DNA from: Lysinibacillus piscis
Lineage (GTDB): Bacteria > Bacillota > Bacilli > Bacillales_A > Planococcaceae
DNA: 64,000 nt
Direction: 5' to 3'
Assembly: GCF_026012395.1 (NCBI RefSeq)
Contig: NZ_BRZA01000001.1
Location: 806,001 to 870,000, forward strand
The notes beneath the pieces are model-generated. The model did no database searches. It was given only the letters and a program-made list of their open reading frames with translations, and had not been told where the DNA came from. Below are positions 17,701 through 26,024 of the stretch, piece after piece. Numbering within the stretch: the first letter of the stretch is position 1; the number at the start of each line of letters is the position of its first letter. The translations under genes were made by a program, and so were the position numbers.

Positions 17701-17848
17701 ATTTTATCTTGCCATCTTGCTGGAAATTCCATGTGGAAAGATCCATTACGCCAGCTTGACTCAATGGTATTTGAGCATAAGCTCTAGGTACAAAAAGTAA
17801 AATTATATAAACTAAAATCATCACAGCCATAGAATACCGTTTGCTCAC
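14789..17848 (-). CDS. hybrid sensor kinase: 7TMR-DISM, HisKA kinase, receiver, LytS-type kinase
   Basis: A 1019-residue membrane protein. A signal-like helix (7-25) precedes a jelly-roll-like extracellular sensor domain (about 40-190, 7TMR-DISMED2 type) and seven membrane helices (about 205-410). Then come a HisKA domain with His440 (RTSHEFKTPLHGIV), a first ATPase domain (N-box LVNLVSNALNHT, G box IDTGSGIS), a receiver with Asp736 (LLDVMMPNMSG), and a second, LytS/HPK7-like kinase with His827 (QSQIQPHFLYNALS), N-box QPLVENAIRHG and DNGIGMS. Two kinase modules flank one receiver. The start is GTG with an AAAGGAG site. DISM sensors often detect carbohydrates or wall fragments (family knowledge); the ligand here is unknown. 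Confidence 0.92.
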   Translation of the reverse strand: MSKRYSMAVMILVYIILLFVPRAYAQIPLSQAGVMDLSTWNFQQDGKIKLDGEWTFYPHQLLTPTQITNTSSLESVSLQVPSRWIGAGIAKPMQDQGIGTYHLTVKIDATEQQRYGLKLVNVRAASKVFVNGKEVGSVGQPASSIEQGYKSQVAPLTTFFTAEAATIDVVVQVANLDYYNGGIIQSIFLGSEKDILATHMRATILDVISISGLLLSSIYYISIYIKRRKDKRFLYFASSCVSYAFIMATGNEKVFYHFLPNMPFLYVIKLKIVAVCLSIIFISLFIRELESAFIPRIYSRGIVLVMLGNIALVTCIPSSYLFIVEKCIAPSYILSYLCMALLIRNSIKHRTYTILNRQSAFFILISIVLVLMVFLSDFLYFYSIIKTDIMSIIVLFYFLIGTTIFLIGQYIKAYNDLEKMSNELIETDKLKDEFLIRTSHEFKTPLHGIVDIARVAIQQGTEKQQENLSYIITLASRLSTLVNDIIDFQNIRHNRLRIQCQLFDVNGTVQAIIDMFQHMKKNDAVQLINRIPSGMYYMYTDENRCKQILVNLVSNALNHTVQGYIEIRATSQGNLIAIHVIDTGSGISEKMQSQLFENEELSANIDSAMTARTIGMGLAISKQLAIHMEGSLDLEDSTVGIGSHFVMALPKASAEQVQAYKREKALTLPRTEEVKLVDHMVGKRIKILLVDDEPLTNKLLQEIFPSDEYETLIAYDGQQALHILSKTKDVAIVLLDVMMPNMSGYEVCQQIRQRYPLYELPILLLTIRNTTEDIAKGLEVGANDFLAKPLDMRELKARVTTLLKMKEAMQEAIQMETVFLQSQIQPHFLYNALSIIMSLCYSNPERAGQLLGELSNYLRKSFDMNPKQSLISLKTELSHVQSYVVLEKARFGSRLEVEFEIAEEALLVQIPALIIQPLVENAIRHGLLKRRAGGTVVITAYRVSDVLQITIHDNGIGMSAEKVNTLLESTALQGHIGLKNVHKRLIIEYGQGLTINSLEGVGTTVHITIPFSKKMEETE

Positions 17849-18030
17849 TATGTCATTCTCCTTTAATAAATGCTATATAGCTCTTTCAGCAAAAATTATA
17901 TACTTTTTGAATCATATATTCTAACCGAAATTTTTGCTGTTCATCATACTTACTAAATAAAGATACTTGGTCAATAAAATAAGGCTCGAAACTCTGATAT
18001 AGTATCAAAGCTTCAAGCCATTGTTAATAT

Positions 18031-18963
18031 TTATAAAACTTTAAGTCCTATTTCTTCATTCGCTAGCACCTGCAATGTCCGCTCAATACCATCCACAAAG
18101 GAAAATTTCGGTTGCCACCCTAATGCATTTGCTATTTTCTCATTATTTAAAGATGAGTGCTGAATATCGCCTTCTCTTGCAGCTACATATTGAATTTCTA
18201 ATGGATGATTATAATGTTGTAATAATAAAATAATTTGATGGATCGACCATGCCTCATTTGTGGAAACATTATACGTTCCTTGCAAGCCAGCTTGAACACC
18301 CTCATAAATGGCATCTGCAATATCGTCAACATAAATAAAATCACGCGTCTGCTCACCATCACCATAAATAGTAAAAGGTGTACCCTCTATACTACTTTTT
18401 AACATGCTTGGAATAACAGCTGCTTCCCCTTGTATACTTTGTCTTGGCCCAAAAACATTGGAAAATCGGTAAATAAGCATTGGTAGCTGATAATCTTTCT
18501 GCCATTTTTCACAATATGTTTCACCAATGCTTTTATTGAGCCCATACATAGAAATCGGCTCCACATTATTTTCCTCATGTAAAGGGGGCGCTATGTTATT
18601 CCCATAGACAGCCGCGGATGAGGCAAAGACAAAATGCTTCACATTATATTTTGAAGATAAAAACAGCATCTGACTAAGCCCTACAATATTCGTCAAAATA
18701 TCTTTAACAGGTGCTTGCACAGACTGTTGTACACTTGTTTGTGCAGCACAATGGATAACCACATCAAAGTCAACTTCCTTAAAAAAATGCTCACATACTT
18801 CATCTTCCACATTCAATAAATATGATTTATGTTCAAAATCAATATTTCGTAAATGACCTGTGCTTAAATTATCTATAATATAAATTTGAGCGCCTTCCTC
18901 AAAAAAACGTCTTGCCACTGCACTGCCAATAAAGCCATAGCCACCTGTTACTAACACATTCAT
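18031..18963 (-). CDS. NAD-dependent sugar-nucleotide epimerase/dehydratase (GalE-like)
   Basis: A 310-residue extended short-chain dehydrogenase. It has the Rossmann motif TGGYGFIGS (residues 6-14), the acidic NAD contact IIDNLSTG, catalytic Ser in FASSAAVYG, the Tyr-x3-Lys pair in SMYGLNKS, and the substrate loop RFSNVFGPRQ. Related proteins interconvert UDP-glucose and UDP-galactose or the GlcNAc forms, feeding cell-surface polysaccharide. ATG at 18963 has GGGGG 7 bp upstream; the GTG at 18981 has none. It appears to stand alone, so the exact substrate is open. Confidence 0.85.
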   Translation of the reverse strand: MNVLVTGGYGFIGSAVARRFFEEGAQIYIIDNLSTGHLRNIDFEHKSYLLNVEDEVCEHFFKEVDFDVVIHCAAQTSVQQSVQAPVKDILTNIVGLSQMLFLSSKYNVKHFVFASSAAVYGNNIAPPLHEENNVEPISMYGLNKSIGETYCEKWQKDYQLPMLIYRFSNVFGPRQSIQGEAAVIPSMLKSSIEGTPFTIYGDGEQTRDFIYVDDIADAIYEGVQAGLQGTYNVSTNEAWSIHQIILLLQHYNHPLEIQYVAAREGDIQHSSLNNEKIANALGWQPKFSFVDGIERTLQVLANEEIGLKVL

Positions 18964-19053
18964 TCCATCGCCCCCAAACACAATATGATAATGTATATGC
19001 GAAATTCATGAAAAATATGTACTCTAGTATAATTTTACAATATATGTACGAAA

Positions 19054-19093
19054 AAAACTGTGTTTGAGCAAATTTATACTCAAACACAGTTTT
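19054..19093 (-). terminator. terminator of the yceI gene
   Basis: A perfect 15-bp stem (AAAACTGTGTTTGAG / CTCAAACACAGTTTT, 10-nt loop), followed on the minus strand by TTTTTTCG, just beyond the yceI stop. Confidence 0.9.
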
Positions 19094-19102
19094 AAAAATA
19101 AG

Positions 19103-19630
19103 TTATGCAGGGTTTACTTCTAATTCCACTGATATTTTAATTTCTTTCCCTACAAGGACGCCACCTGTTTCTAGTGCAGCATTCCATGTTAAGCCGAATT
19201 CTTCGCGATCAATTTTTGTTTCTGCTTCAAAGCCATACACTTCTTGGCCCCATGGATTTGTACCTTTACCATTGAACTCTACTTCGAATGTTACTGGTTT
19301 TGTTACATCTTTAATTGTTAAATCACCTGTTAAAGTATATTCATCACCTGATTTTTTTGTAATGCTTGTTGAGTTAAATTTAATTGCTGGATATGCTTCT
19401 GCATCAAAGAAATCTGCTGCTCGTAAGTGATTATCACGATCTTCATTACGTGTATTAATGCTTGCTGTGTCGATTGTAAATTGAATATTTGCTGTTGTTA
19501 AATCTGCTAAATCTGCTGCTTCAATTTCTGCTGAATAGCTATCGAAAGCACCTTTTACCTTTGATACCATCATGTGTTTTACTTGAAAGTTAATTGATGA
19601 GTGTGCTACGTCTACGTTCCATTTTGCCAT
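19103..19630 (-). CDS. YceI-family lipocalin-like protein
   Basis: A 175-residue protein matching the YceI family over its full length: it opens WNVDVAHSSINFQVKHMMVS, has the FDSYSAEIEAADL strand, RDNHLRAADFFDA, and the C-terminal REEFGLTWN. YceI proteins form a lipocalin-like barrel that binds polyisoprenoid or similar long-chain molecules. There is no signal peptide, so this one is cytoplasmic. ATG at 19630 is preferred because the GGAGG site lies just upstream, inside the longer reading. Its physiological role is not established. Confidence 0.9.
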   Translation of the reverse strand: MAKWNVDVAHSSINFQVKHMMVSKVKGAFDSYSAEIEAADLADLTTANIQFTIDTASINTRNEDRDNHLRAADFFDAEAYPAIKFNSTSITKKSGDEYTLTGDLTIKDVTKPVTFEVEFNGKGTNPWGQEVYGFEAETKIDREEFGLTWNAALETGGVLVGKEIKISVELEVNPA

Positions 19631-19860
19631 TTTAAATTCCTCCAACTAGTCATTGTTTTTATCTCAATTTCGAGATATATTATAAAATATGAAGCAACTA
19701 CATAAAATATGTTTCCCGAAAATAAATTAGTTAAACATAAATAGTTACTTTTTTTATTACTATCTTCTTTACATAAAGCATTTAATTACTTTATGTAACT
19801 TACTATATATTAATAACTTAAAAACGTCAAGCAATTAATAATAAAAAATTTTATAAAAAT

Positions 19861-19893
19861 AAAAAGCGATACCCATTCAAGGCATCACTTTTT
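19861..19893 (-). terminator. probable terminator at the end of the haem-uptake operon
   Basis: An imperfect stem (AAAAGCGATACC / GGCATCACTTTT with two mismatches), flanked on the minus strand by TTTTTATTTTTAT, overlaps the srtB stop. It would end the operon. Confidence 0.6.
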
Positions 19894-20640
19894 TGATCGT
19901 TTGACTAATTTACCATGCACAACAAAACGATTATCATCTTGTAGGATAGCGTTTTTACACGTAGATAATGTAATGATTTGATCCTCTGGTTCTATCTCAA
20001 CATCCATTTCAATAGCAGAACGAGCTTGAATGGCATTGATAAAGTTTAAGAAGGCCGTATCATCTGACAATTCCGTTTCAATATAATAGAAATCAATTGT
20101 CGTTTCATACGCAGCAAACACCTCTACATCATAGCCTTCAAATAATGTATCGAAATAGATGATTGGATGCTCGTCCGCATAATCCTGCTGCAAATAATGG
20201 TGAAGGCTACCAAACATCGTGCCATTTTTCATCGCATGTCCATAGAGAATTGTATTACGTCCAGGTTCGCCTACATCATTGCGGTAATCCATGAAAACAC
20301 TGCCAGCCCGACTTTTTTCATCTCGAAAATTACGATTCAAATAAAAATCATTATCTGCTGCTTGTAAAATAGGATTGTGTAGTTTTGTTCCATCGACTGA
20401 AACCCAACCGACAATTTGTGGATTGACAGCTAATAACTCAGTGAATTGTGGACGTATACTTGCTATTTGTGGTGTTTTTGTTTCCACCTTCGCCACGGCT
20501 GTTTCATAGATTGTTTGTGCCTCATCTAATGTTTTCGAGGATTCATAATAGGTGTATATATAGCTACCTAGTGCATAAGCTGACACCAAAAAAATTACAA
20601 GGTAGAGCCATGTCACCATTTTAGATGTCCATTTTTTCAT
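19885..20640 (-). CDS. srtB: class B sortase
   Basis: A 251-residue membrane transpeptidase that joins NPQTN-like sorting signals to peptidoglycan cross-bridges. An N-terminal membrane helix (about 8-30) precedes the sortase barrel with the catalytic His in TILYGHAMKNG, Cys in ITLSTCKNA and Arg in DNRFVVHGK. Extra N-terminal helices and the length fit class B rather than class A. As the last gene of the haem operon it very likely anchors the NPQTG-bearing NEAT protein at 26.0-26.6 kb, as in the Staphylococcus and Bacillus isd loci. Confidence 0.93.
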   Translation of the reverse strand: MKKWTSKMVTWLYLVIFLVSAYALGSYIYTYYESSKTLDEAQTIYETAVAKVETKTPQIASIRPQFTELLAVNPQIVGWVSVDGTKLHNPILQAADNDFYLNRNFRDEKSRAGSVFMDYRNDVGEPGRNTILYGHAMKNGTMFGSLHHYLQQDYADEHPIIYFDTLFEGYDVEVFAAYETTIDFYYIETELSDDTAFLNFINAIQARSAIEMDVEIEPEDQIITLSTCKNAILQDDNRFVVHGKLVKRSKK

Positions 20641-20652
20641 TCCATCACCTAT

Positions 20653-21423
20653 CTATATTCCAACAGGCATCATAAAAAAGCCTAACTGCTCATCTTCTCT
20701 GAAAACAGCATCCACGCCATATACTTCCTTCATGACTTCCTTTGTCATCACAGTAGTCGGTGCGCCTTCTGCAACAATTTGCCCATCCTTCATCACGATT
20801 AAATGGTCGCTATAGCGAATTGCTTGATTCATATCATGTAACACCATCACAATGGTGAGTTGATGCTCTTCATTCAATGTTTTCACTAAATTTAATAACT
20901 CAATTTGATAATAAATATCTAAATACGTTGTCGGCTCATCTAAACACAAAATTTCAGACTGCTGTGCTAATGCCATTGCAATCCATACACGCTGACGCTC
21001 TCCTCCAGACAAAGCTTCTAAATCCACATGACGTTTATCGAGCAGATTTGTACAAGTCAATGCCCAATCAATCGCCTGCTCATCTACCTCATCTCGCCTT
21101 TTTAACATGGATTGATATGGTAAACGACCAAAGCTCACCAATTTTTCAATTGTTAAATCCTTTGGTATATCGTTTTGTTGATATACAATGGCTAGCTTTT
21201 TAGCAAATTCTTTTGGTTTATAGCGTACCAAATCTTTATTTTCTAATGAGACACGTCCAATATGTGGCTGTCTTTGTCGTGACATCACACTAAGCAATGT
21301 GGATTTTCCACAGCCATTTGGACCAATAATCGTTGTCACTTTACCTTTTTGAATCATTGTCGATACGCCATCTAAATGGTTACGTGTATTATCATGTGAC
21401 ACCGTAATATCTTTTATTTCCAT
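20653..21423 (-). CDS. haem/iron ABC importer ATPase
   Basis: A 256-residue FecE-type ATPase. Walker A IGPNGCGKST (about 33-42), signature LSGGERQR, Walker B EILCLDEPTTYLD and the H-loop VLHDMNQAIRYSD are intact. The C-terminal tail (VYGVDAVFREDEQLGF) is typical of iron-compound importers. It energises the permease encoded immediately upstream, 6 bp away. Together with the IsdE-like lipoprotein they form a complete haem importer. S. aureus Isd loci often lack a dedicated ATPase of this kind; here it is part of the operon. Confidence 0.92.
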   Translation of the reverse strand: MEIKDITVSHDNTRNHLDGVSTMIQKGKVTTIIGPNGCGKSTLLSVMSRQRQPHIGRVSLENKDLVRYKPKEFAKKLAIVYQQNDIPKDLTIEKLVSFGRLPYQSMLKRRDEVDEQAIDWALTCTNLLDKRHVDLEALSGGERQRVWIAMALAQQSEILCLDEPTTYLDIYYQIELLNLVKTLNEEHQLTIVMVLHDMNQAIRYSDHLIVMKDGQIVAEGAPTTVMTKEVMKEVYGVDAVFREDEQLGFFMMPVGI

Positions 21424-21429
21424 GTATTA

Positions 21430-22395
21430 TCACTCTTTTCGTAATAAAAATATAAGGAATGGGCCACCTATAATCGCCATAATCGTTGATGCTGGTATTT
21501 CCAATGGTGTCATAATCGTGCGTCCAATCGTGTCAGCGACTAAAATCAATAATGCGCCTGCTAACGCAGTGAAGGGGATAAGTACTTTGTGATCGTAGCC
21601 TACAAAACGTCTTGCAATATGTGGTACTAACAGACCGACAAAGGAAATAACGCCTGCGACAACAACCGAGACTGCTGCTAATAAAACCGCAATGGCCGCA
21701 ATGATTAAACGTGCTCGCTCTACTTGAAAGCCAAGACTTTTGACCGTCTTATCCTGCAAAACTAATAAATTACACCAATGATACACAGCAAAAGCGGCTA
21801 CTAAACCAACTGTACCATATGTCACAAGCATGGATACATCTTGCCATGTACGCATCGTTAAATTCGAGCCAATTACACTAGCAGCAGATGTATTTAAAGA
21901 GCCACCCAAGCTAATAAACGCTTCTGTTAACCCTGTGAACATCGCATTGATGGCAATCCCTACTAAAATTAATTTTAATGGACTCAAGCCAGATTTCCAT
22001 GACAGCATAAATACTAAGGCACAAGCAAGAGCGCCACCTAAGAATGCTAAAATAGGTGTCATAAAAAACAATGTAGGGAAAAAGAAAATGATAAACAATT
22101 GAACAAAGGCTGCACCTGACGAAATACCAATAACCCCAGCATCTGCTAATGGATTACGCATAACCGATTGTAGCAAGACACCTGATACAGATAAGGCTGC
22201 ACCAGCAAACAAAGCGACAATAATACGAGGGAATCGTAAATCACGAATTGCCTCCATTTGACTATTCCCCTTTTCAAAAAGCGCACCGAGAAATTCAAAA
22301 AAGCCCATTTGAATACTCCCTGTTGTTGCTGCATAAATAATCGCTATTACTAATAATATACCTACAATGATAAAACTAAGAATTTTCTTCGTCAT
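21430..22395 (-). CDS. isdF: haem/iron ABC importer permease (IsdF/FecCD type)
   Basis: A 321-residue membrane protein with about ten hydrophobic helices and FecCD landmarks: NPLADAGVIGISSGAAF, LILVGIAINAMF, and the C-terminal GLLVPHIARRFVGYDH with TIMTPLEIPASTIMAIIGGP. It forms the homodimeric channel for haem or siderophore iron. ATG at 22395 has AAAGGAAG upstream; the ATG at 22413 overlaps the lipoprotein stop by 4 bp but has a weak site. Either is possible. Confidence 0.9.
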   Translation of the reverse strand: MTKKILSFIIVGILLVIAIIYAATTGSIQMGFFEFLGALFEKGNSQMEAIRDLRFPRIIVALFAGAALSVSGVLLQSVMRNPLADAGVIGISSGAAFVQLFIIFFFPTLFFMTPILAFLGGALACALVFMLSWKSGLSPLKLILVGIAINAMFTGLTEAFISLGGSLNTSAASVIGSNLTMRTWQDVSMLVTYGTVGLVAAFAVYHWCNLLVLQDKTVKSLGFQVERARLIIAAIAVLLAAVSVVVAGVISFVGLLVPHIARRFVGYDHKVLIPFTALAGALLILVADTIGRTIMTPLEIPASTIMAIIGGPFLIFLLRKE

Positions 22396-22409
22396 AGCGA
22401 ACTTCCTTT

Positions 22410-23297
22410 TCATTGTCTATAGAAAATTTCCACTAACTGTCCTAAAGCTTGTGGGACTTGTAAAGAGGCTGTTGTACCAAATAGTTCTTCCTCTAAATCG
22501 TAAACCTTACCATCTTTCACAGCATCGAAATGCTTCCAAATATCATTCGTTTGAAATTCTTTATCAAACATTTCGATTACTTCATCAGGCATACCATGTG
22601 CCAAACGTAAAATAATATCAGGATTACTATTGTGCAAGTACTCTGTATTAGAAGAAAGATATTCTGCATCTTGTCCAGCCATCACATTGACACCACCTGC
22701 ACGCTTCACAAGATCACCCGCATAAGAATTTTCCGTTGCCACTAAATAGCTACCTGGAATACCGAGTAAAATCAAGACACGAGGCCCTTCTTTTTGCGTT
22801 GCAATCGTTTGTACAGCATCTATATTTTTTTGTAAATCAGCTACTAGCTTCTCCGCCTGCTCCTTACGATTATAGCGCTCTCCTAATGCTTGTATTTCTG
22901 TTAACATCCCATCCACGCTTTGAAAATCAAGAAAATGCACAGGAATATTTAATTGTTTAAACTTATCTTGTAAATCATATTCCAATGTTGAAACAGACAG
23001 CACATCTGTTGGGTTTAATGATTTAACAATTTCCATATCTGGTTCCATCGCATTACCAATTGTCGGAAGACCTTCAAAGCGTGCAGCCAATTTTTTCTCT
23101 GTCTCAGGCACAGCAATAGCATCTAGCTCCAATTTATCTAAAATATCTGCCACAACAACTGTTCCTGCAATAATACGTTGGTCATTTTCCGCTGTGACGG
23201 CTTTGACTGCACCTTCTTCTTTTTTCCCCTCACCACAGCCAGCAATTATGACAGTAGCTAAAAATGCCATCATCAGCAAAGAAAATTTTTTATACAT
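22410..23297 (-). CDS. isdE: IsdE-like haem-binding lipoprotein
   Basis: A 295-residue substrate-binding protein with a lipobox (VIIAGCGEG, modified Cys about residue 20). It has the two-lobe class III fold joined by a long helix. Candidate haem ligands match those of IsdE: Met in IGNAMEPDMEIV and His in LAHGMPDEV. It receives haem from wall NEAT proteins and hands it to the permease. ATG at 23297 is chosen because GGAGTG lies 8 bp upstream; GTG at 23306 is nearly inside that site. Confidence 0.9.
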   Translation of the reverse strand: MYKKFSLLMMAFLATVIIAGCGEGKKEEGAVKAVTAENDQRIIAGTVVVADILDKLELDAIAVPETEKKLAARFEGLPTIGNAMEPDMEIVKSLNPTDVLSVSTLEYDLQDKFKQLNIPVHFLDFQSVDGMLTEIQALGERYNRKEQAEKLVADLQKNIDAVQTIATQKEGPRVLILLGIPGSYLVATENSYAGDLVKRAGGVNVMAGQDAEYLSSNTEYLHNSNPDIILRLAHGMPDEVIEMFDKEFQTNDIWKHFDAVKDGKVYDLEEELFGTTASLQVPQALGQLVEIFYRQ

Positions 23298-23308
23298 CTT
23301 TCTCACTC

Positions 23309-24469
23309 CTATTTCTTTTTCATACGATAAATCAATAGACCACCTGATACTACACAGAGCCCTACGAGTAGCACAATTTTCATCATATCCATTGGCATTT
23401 TTTCTTGTTTAGGACGCTCCACTTTTTTCTCGACTTGTTCCTCTTGTGCAACTACAGGTTCTTGCTCGTCTCTTTCTTGTGCTGTAGCAGTTTCATCTAT
23501 TGTACGATCAAATGCTAACTGCTCCTCCTCCACGGTAGATGCTATTGGCTGTACCATTTGTAGCTCTTGTCTAACTATTGGGATAGAGGATTTTATTTTT
23601 TGGGTTACAGCCTTTATTGTAGGTTGCCCCATTTCCTTGGTCGGTGATGGCTTTTGCTCCACTACCTCTTGCTCAGTAGGTTGTGGTTGTTGTAAGCGAT
23701 TCGCTACTTGTTGCTGATTCAATAGAAAATGCACAAAATATTGATGGTGATAGGCTATATCAGGGATATCTACTTGTACCCACATACGTACTGATTTCGT
23801 TAAATCGGCAATTGGAAACTCCACAATACGCACATTATTGACAAGTGAAATCAGCGTTGGCTCTTGTTGATTAACCATTAATCCTGTTACCCAAGCCGAT
23901 TGTAAAATAGTCATTCGGGCAAAATAACTTCCATTTCTCTCTATTATTTTAGCTACTGGCTCCACATAGCTATTCATAATGGATGGCTCCTCTTTACCAT
24001 CCATTAATAGTGTATACTCCATGTCCCAACCCTCTATTGGTGTATCCTGTGAAGAAGGTAATCGCTTTATTTGGAAACTTTGTGAAAATGGCGTATTCTC
24101 TTTTAGACCATGTATGATTATTGGTTGCTCGATATCCGCTACATCAAATTGAACTAAATTTTCAATGGTATTTATATGAATGGGCGTAGTTTGTCCAAGT
24201 TGTTCGATAGCTAAATCACGCACTAGCTCAGGTTGTACTAGCCAGACTGATAATTGATATTGTCCATCGTTTATATCAAGCGTTGCCGACTCTTGCAACA
24301 TATTTTCCTGCTGCCCATCTATTTGAGAAAAACTTAGTTCAACTTGATAATGACCATCACCTACAATAGCCGTTTCTGCCTTCACTTGTAGATATAGAAA
24401 TGGAGAGACCAATAGACAGAGAACGACACTGCATATCGTCACACGTATCAAGTTATTATGTAGTATCAT
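23309..24469 (-). CDS. double NEAT-domain protein with C-terminal membrane anchor
   Basis: A 386-residue surface protein. After a signal peptide (about 1-31) come a divergent NEAT-like domain (about 33-150, opening GDGHYQVELSFSQ) and a classical NEAT domain (about 155-270) with the S/Y helix EPSIMNSYVEPVA and the haem-ligand motif YHHQY. A Pro/Gln/Glu-rich spacer leads to a C-terminal helix (VLLVGLCVVSGGLLIYRM) and basic tail. No NPQTN or LPXTG-like motif precedes that helix, so it is probably held in the membrane, not by sortase. It would pass haem between wall NEAT proteins and the lipoprotein. It follows an internal terminator in the operon. Confidence 0.85.
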   Translation of the reverse strand: MILHNNLIRVTICSVVLCLLVSPFLYLQVKAETAIVGDGHYQVELSFSQIDGQQENMLQESATLDINDGQYQLSVWLVQPELVRDLAIEQLGQTTPIHINTIENLVQFDVADIEQPIIIHGLKENTPFSQSFQIKRLPSSQDTPIEGWDMEYTLLMDGKEEPSIMNSYVEPVAKIIERNGSYFARMTILQSAWVTGLMVNQQEPTLISLVNNVRIVEFPIADLTKSVRMWVQVDIPDIAYHHQYFVHFLLNQQQVANRLQQPQPTEQEVVEQKPSPTKEMGQPTIKAVTQKIKSSIPIVRQELQMVQPIASTVEEEQLAFDRTIDETATAQERDEQEPVVAQEEQVEKKVERPKQEKMPMDMMKIVLLVGLCVVSGGLLIYRMKKK

Positions 24470-24528
24470 TGCCTAGAATCCTCCTATTACCTCTCTACTT
24501 CACCTGCGCTACCTTTAAAAACAACAGG

Positions 24529-24561
24529 AACTTCCTTCCCCATTTAATAGGGAAGGAAGTT
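24529..24561 (-). terminator. operon-internal terminator/attenuator
   Basis: A perfect 12-bp stem (AACTTCCTTCCC / GGGAAGGAAGTT, 9-nt loop), followed on the minus strand by CCTGTTGTTTTTAAAG. It lies between the second and third NEAT genes and would cut transcription of the downstream importer genes relative to the first two surface genes. Confidence 0.8.
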
Positions 24562-24569
24562 GCATATAA

Positions 24570-26018
24570 TTATTTATTCATGTATTGTAATGCACCATTT
24601 AGAATTTTTGCCATTTGTGTGCGTTTTAATGGGCTCTCTGCGTTAATTACTGTTTTACCGTTTACAGTAGAACCAGTCATTACTTTACCTGCGTATAGTA
24701 ATGCAAATGCTTTACGTGCTTCTTCACTTGTTACAGCTGCACCATCTGCATAGTAAGATAGGCTTGTATCACCAAAGCTCATTTCTTTACCTGCTGCATG
24801 TGTTACAGCACGATAAATCATCACTGCTGCTTGCTGACGTGTTAATGTAGCATCTGGATTGAATTTTTCTGCTTTCACAATAATTTTTGCTTCAGCTAAA
24901 GCATTGATTGCTTGTTGGCGCTCTGCATCTAATTTCACAGTATCTTTAAAGCCAGCATCTGTTGTAGATGATAAATGTAAAGCACGTGCAATCATTAAAG
25001 CAAATTGAGAACGTGTAATATTGTCATATGGCTTGAAGCTGTCTTGCCCTTTCACAATACCTTTACCTAATAACGCTAAAATAGCGTCTTTATTTGCATC
25101 ATCGCTAATATCTTTAAATGGATTAACGACTGGTTTAGCTGTGCCTTCTACTGCAAAGCTAAATTGTACTTTATGATTTGCATCATACTTTACACCTGCT
25201 TTTGGCTCATCTACAATAATATGAAGTGTTGCATCAACAAGTTTTTTCACATCTGCTACTTCAAATGAGTATACACGTACATTTGTTGCATCGTCTTTTT
25301 TCACTAATGTTGCTTCTTTGCCATTCACTGTGAAACCATGTACATATTGACCTTGTGGGAATGTCATTGTCACAACATTTTTCCCATCAACTGTTGCAAT
25401 ACCTACTTTTGGTGAAATGTATTGCTTCATCATTGATTCTTCAGAAGTACCGTCTTTGTAAACTGTTACAGCTACTTCGTTTGCTTTTACATCTTCTTTT
25501 ACTTCCTCTTTCACTTCTTCAGCGGGTTTTGTTGTTGCTTGTAGGTCAAAGTCGTACCATACATCATGCTTACCTTTTGGTGTATCTGCAACCACATGGA
25601 TTTTCGCTACTACTGTACTACTGCTAGCTACTGGGAAGCTGTATGTAATTGTACCATCTGTATTTTTCTTTTCTGTTGCATCGACAAATTTATCGCCTTG
25701 TTTTGTTTGTAAACCAGCAATCATTGGTGCTGATTTTGCAAGAACTGTGATTTGTACTTCTTGTTTGCCATCTTTTTCAACAATTGTTGCTTGTGGTGCA
25801 AGATGACTGCTAATAGCTGGTTGTGGCTCTGTTGTGCCTGGTTTAAAAATTTGAATTGTCACAGGTATATCTGCTTTTTCTACTTTAGATGCTTCTGTTT
25901 TTACCTCTGTATTTGTTGTTACTTCTGCTGCTGATGCGAAAGTTGGAACTGCTAGAGATGCAGCTAGCAATGATGCTAGTACCATTTTTGTTGCACGTGA
26001 TTGACGTTTTTTAGCCAT
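24570..26018 (-). CDS. NEAT-domain protein anchored by SLH motifs
   Basis: A 482-residue protein. A signal peptide (to about 30, ending FASAAEV) precedes two NEAT-like domains (about 50-165 and 185-300) and three SLH motifs (about 303-482: NPFKDISDD, GIVKGQDSFKPYDNITRSQ, FNPDATLTRQQ). NEAT domains bind haem or haemoproteins; SLH motifs hold the protein on the S-layer polymer. In place of YxxxY, the second domain has YDANH and the first KHDVWY, so haem ligation may be altered. Fusions of NEAT with SLH are known in Bacillus anthracis (BslK). Its ribosome site overlaps the stop of the preceding gene. Confidence 0.87.
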   Translation of the reverse strand: MAKKRQSRATKMVLASLLAASLAVPTFASAAEVTTNTEVKTEASKVEKADIPVTIQIFKPGTTEPQPAISSHLAPQATIVEKDGKQEVQITVLAKSAPMIAGLQTKQGDKFVDATEKKNTDGTITYSFPVASSSTVVAKIHVVADTPKGKHDVWYDFDLQATTKPAEEVKEEVKEDVKANEVAVTVYKDGTSEESMMKQYISPKVGIATVDGKNVVTMTFPQGQYVHGFTVNGKEATLVKKDDATNVRVYSFEVADVKKLVDATLHIIVDEPKAGVKYDANHKVQFSFAVEGTAKPVVNPFKDISDDANKDAILALLGKGIVKGQDSFKPYDNITRSQFALMIARALHLSSTTDAGFKDTVKLDAERQQAINALAEAKIIVKAEKFNPDATLTRQQAAVMIYRAVTHAAGKEMSFGDTSLSYYADGAAVTSEEARKAFALLYAGKVMTGSTVNGKTVINAESPLKRTQMAKILNGALQYMNK

Positions 26019-26024
26019 TATTGA

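Noticed and set aside
23309-23420. Sortase signal in the third NEAT protein
   Set aside because: The residues before the C-terminal helix (QEKMPMDMM) contain no NPQTN- or LPXTG-like motif.
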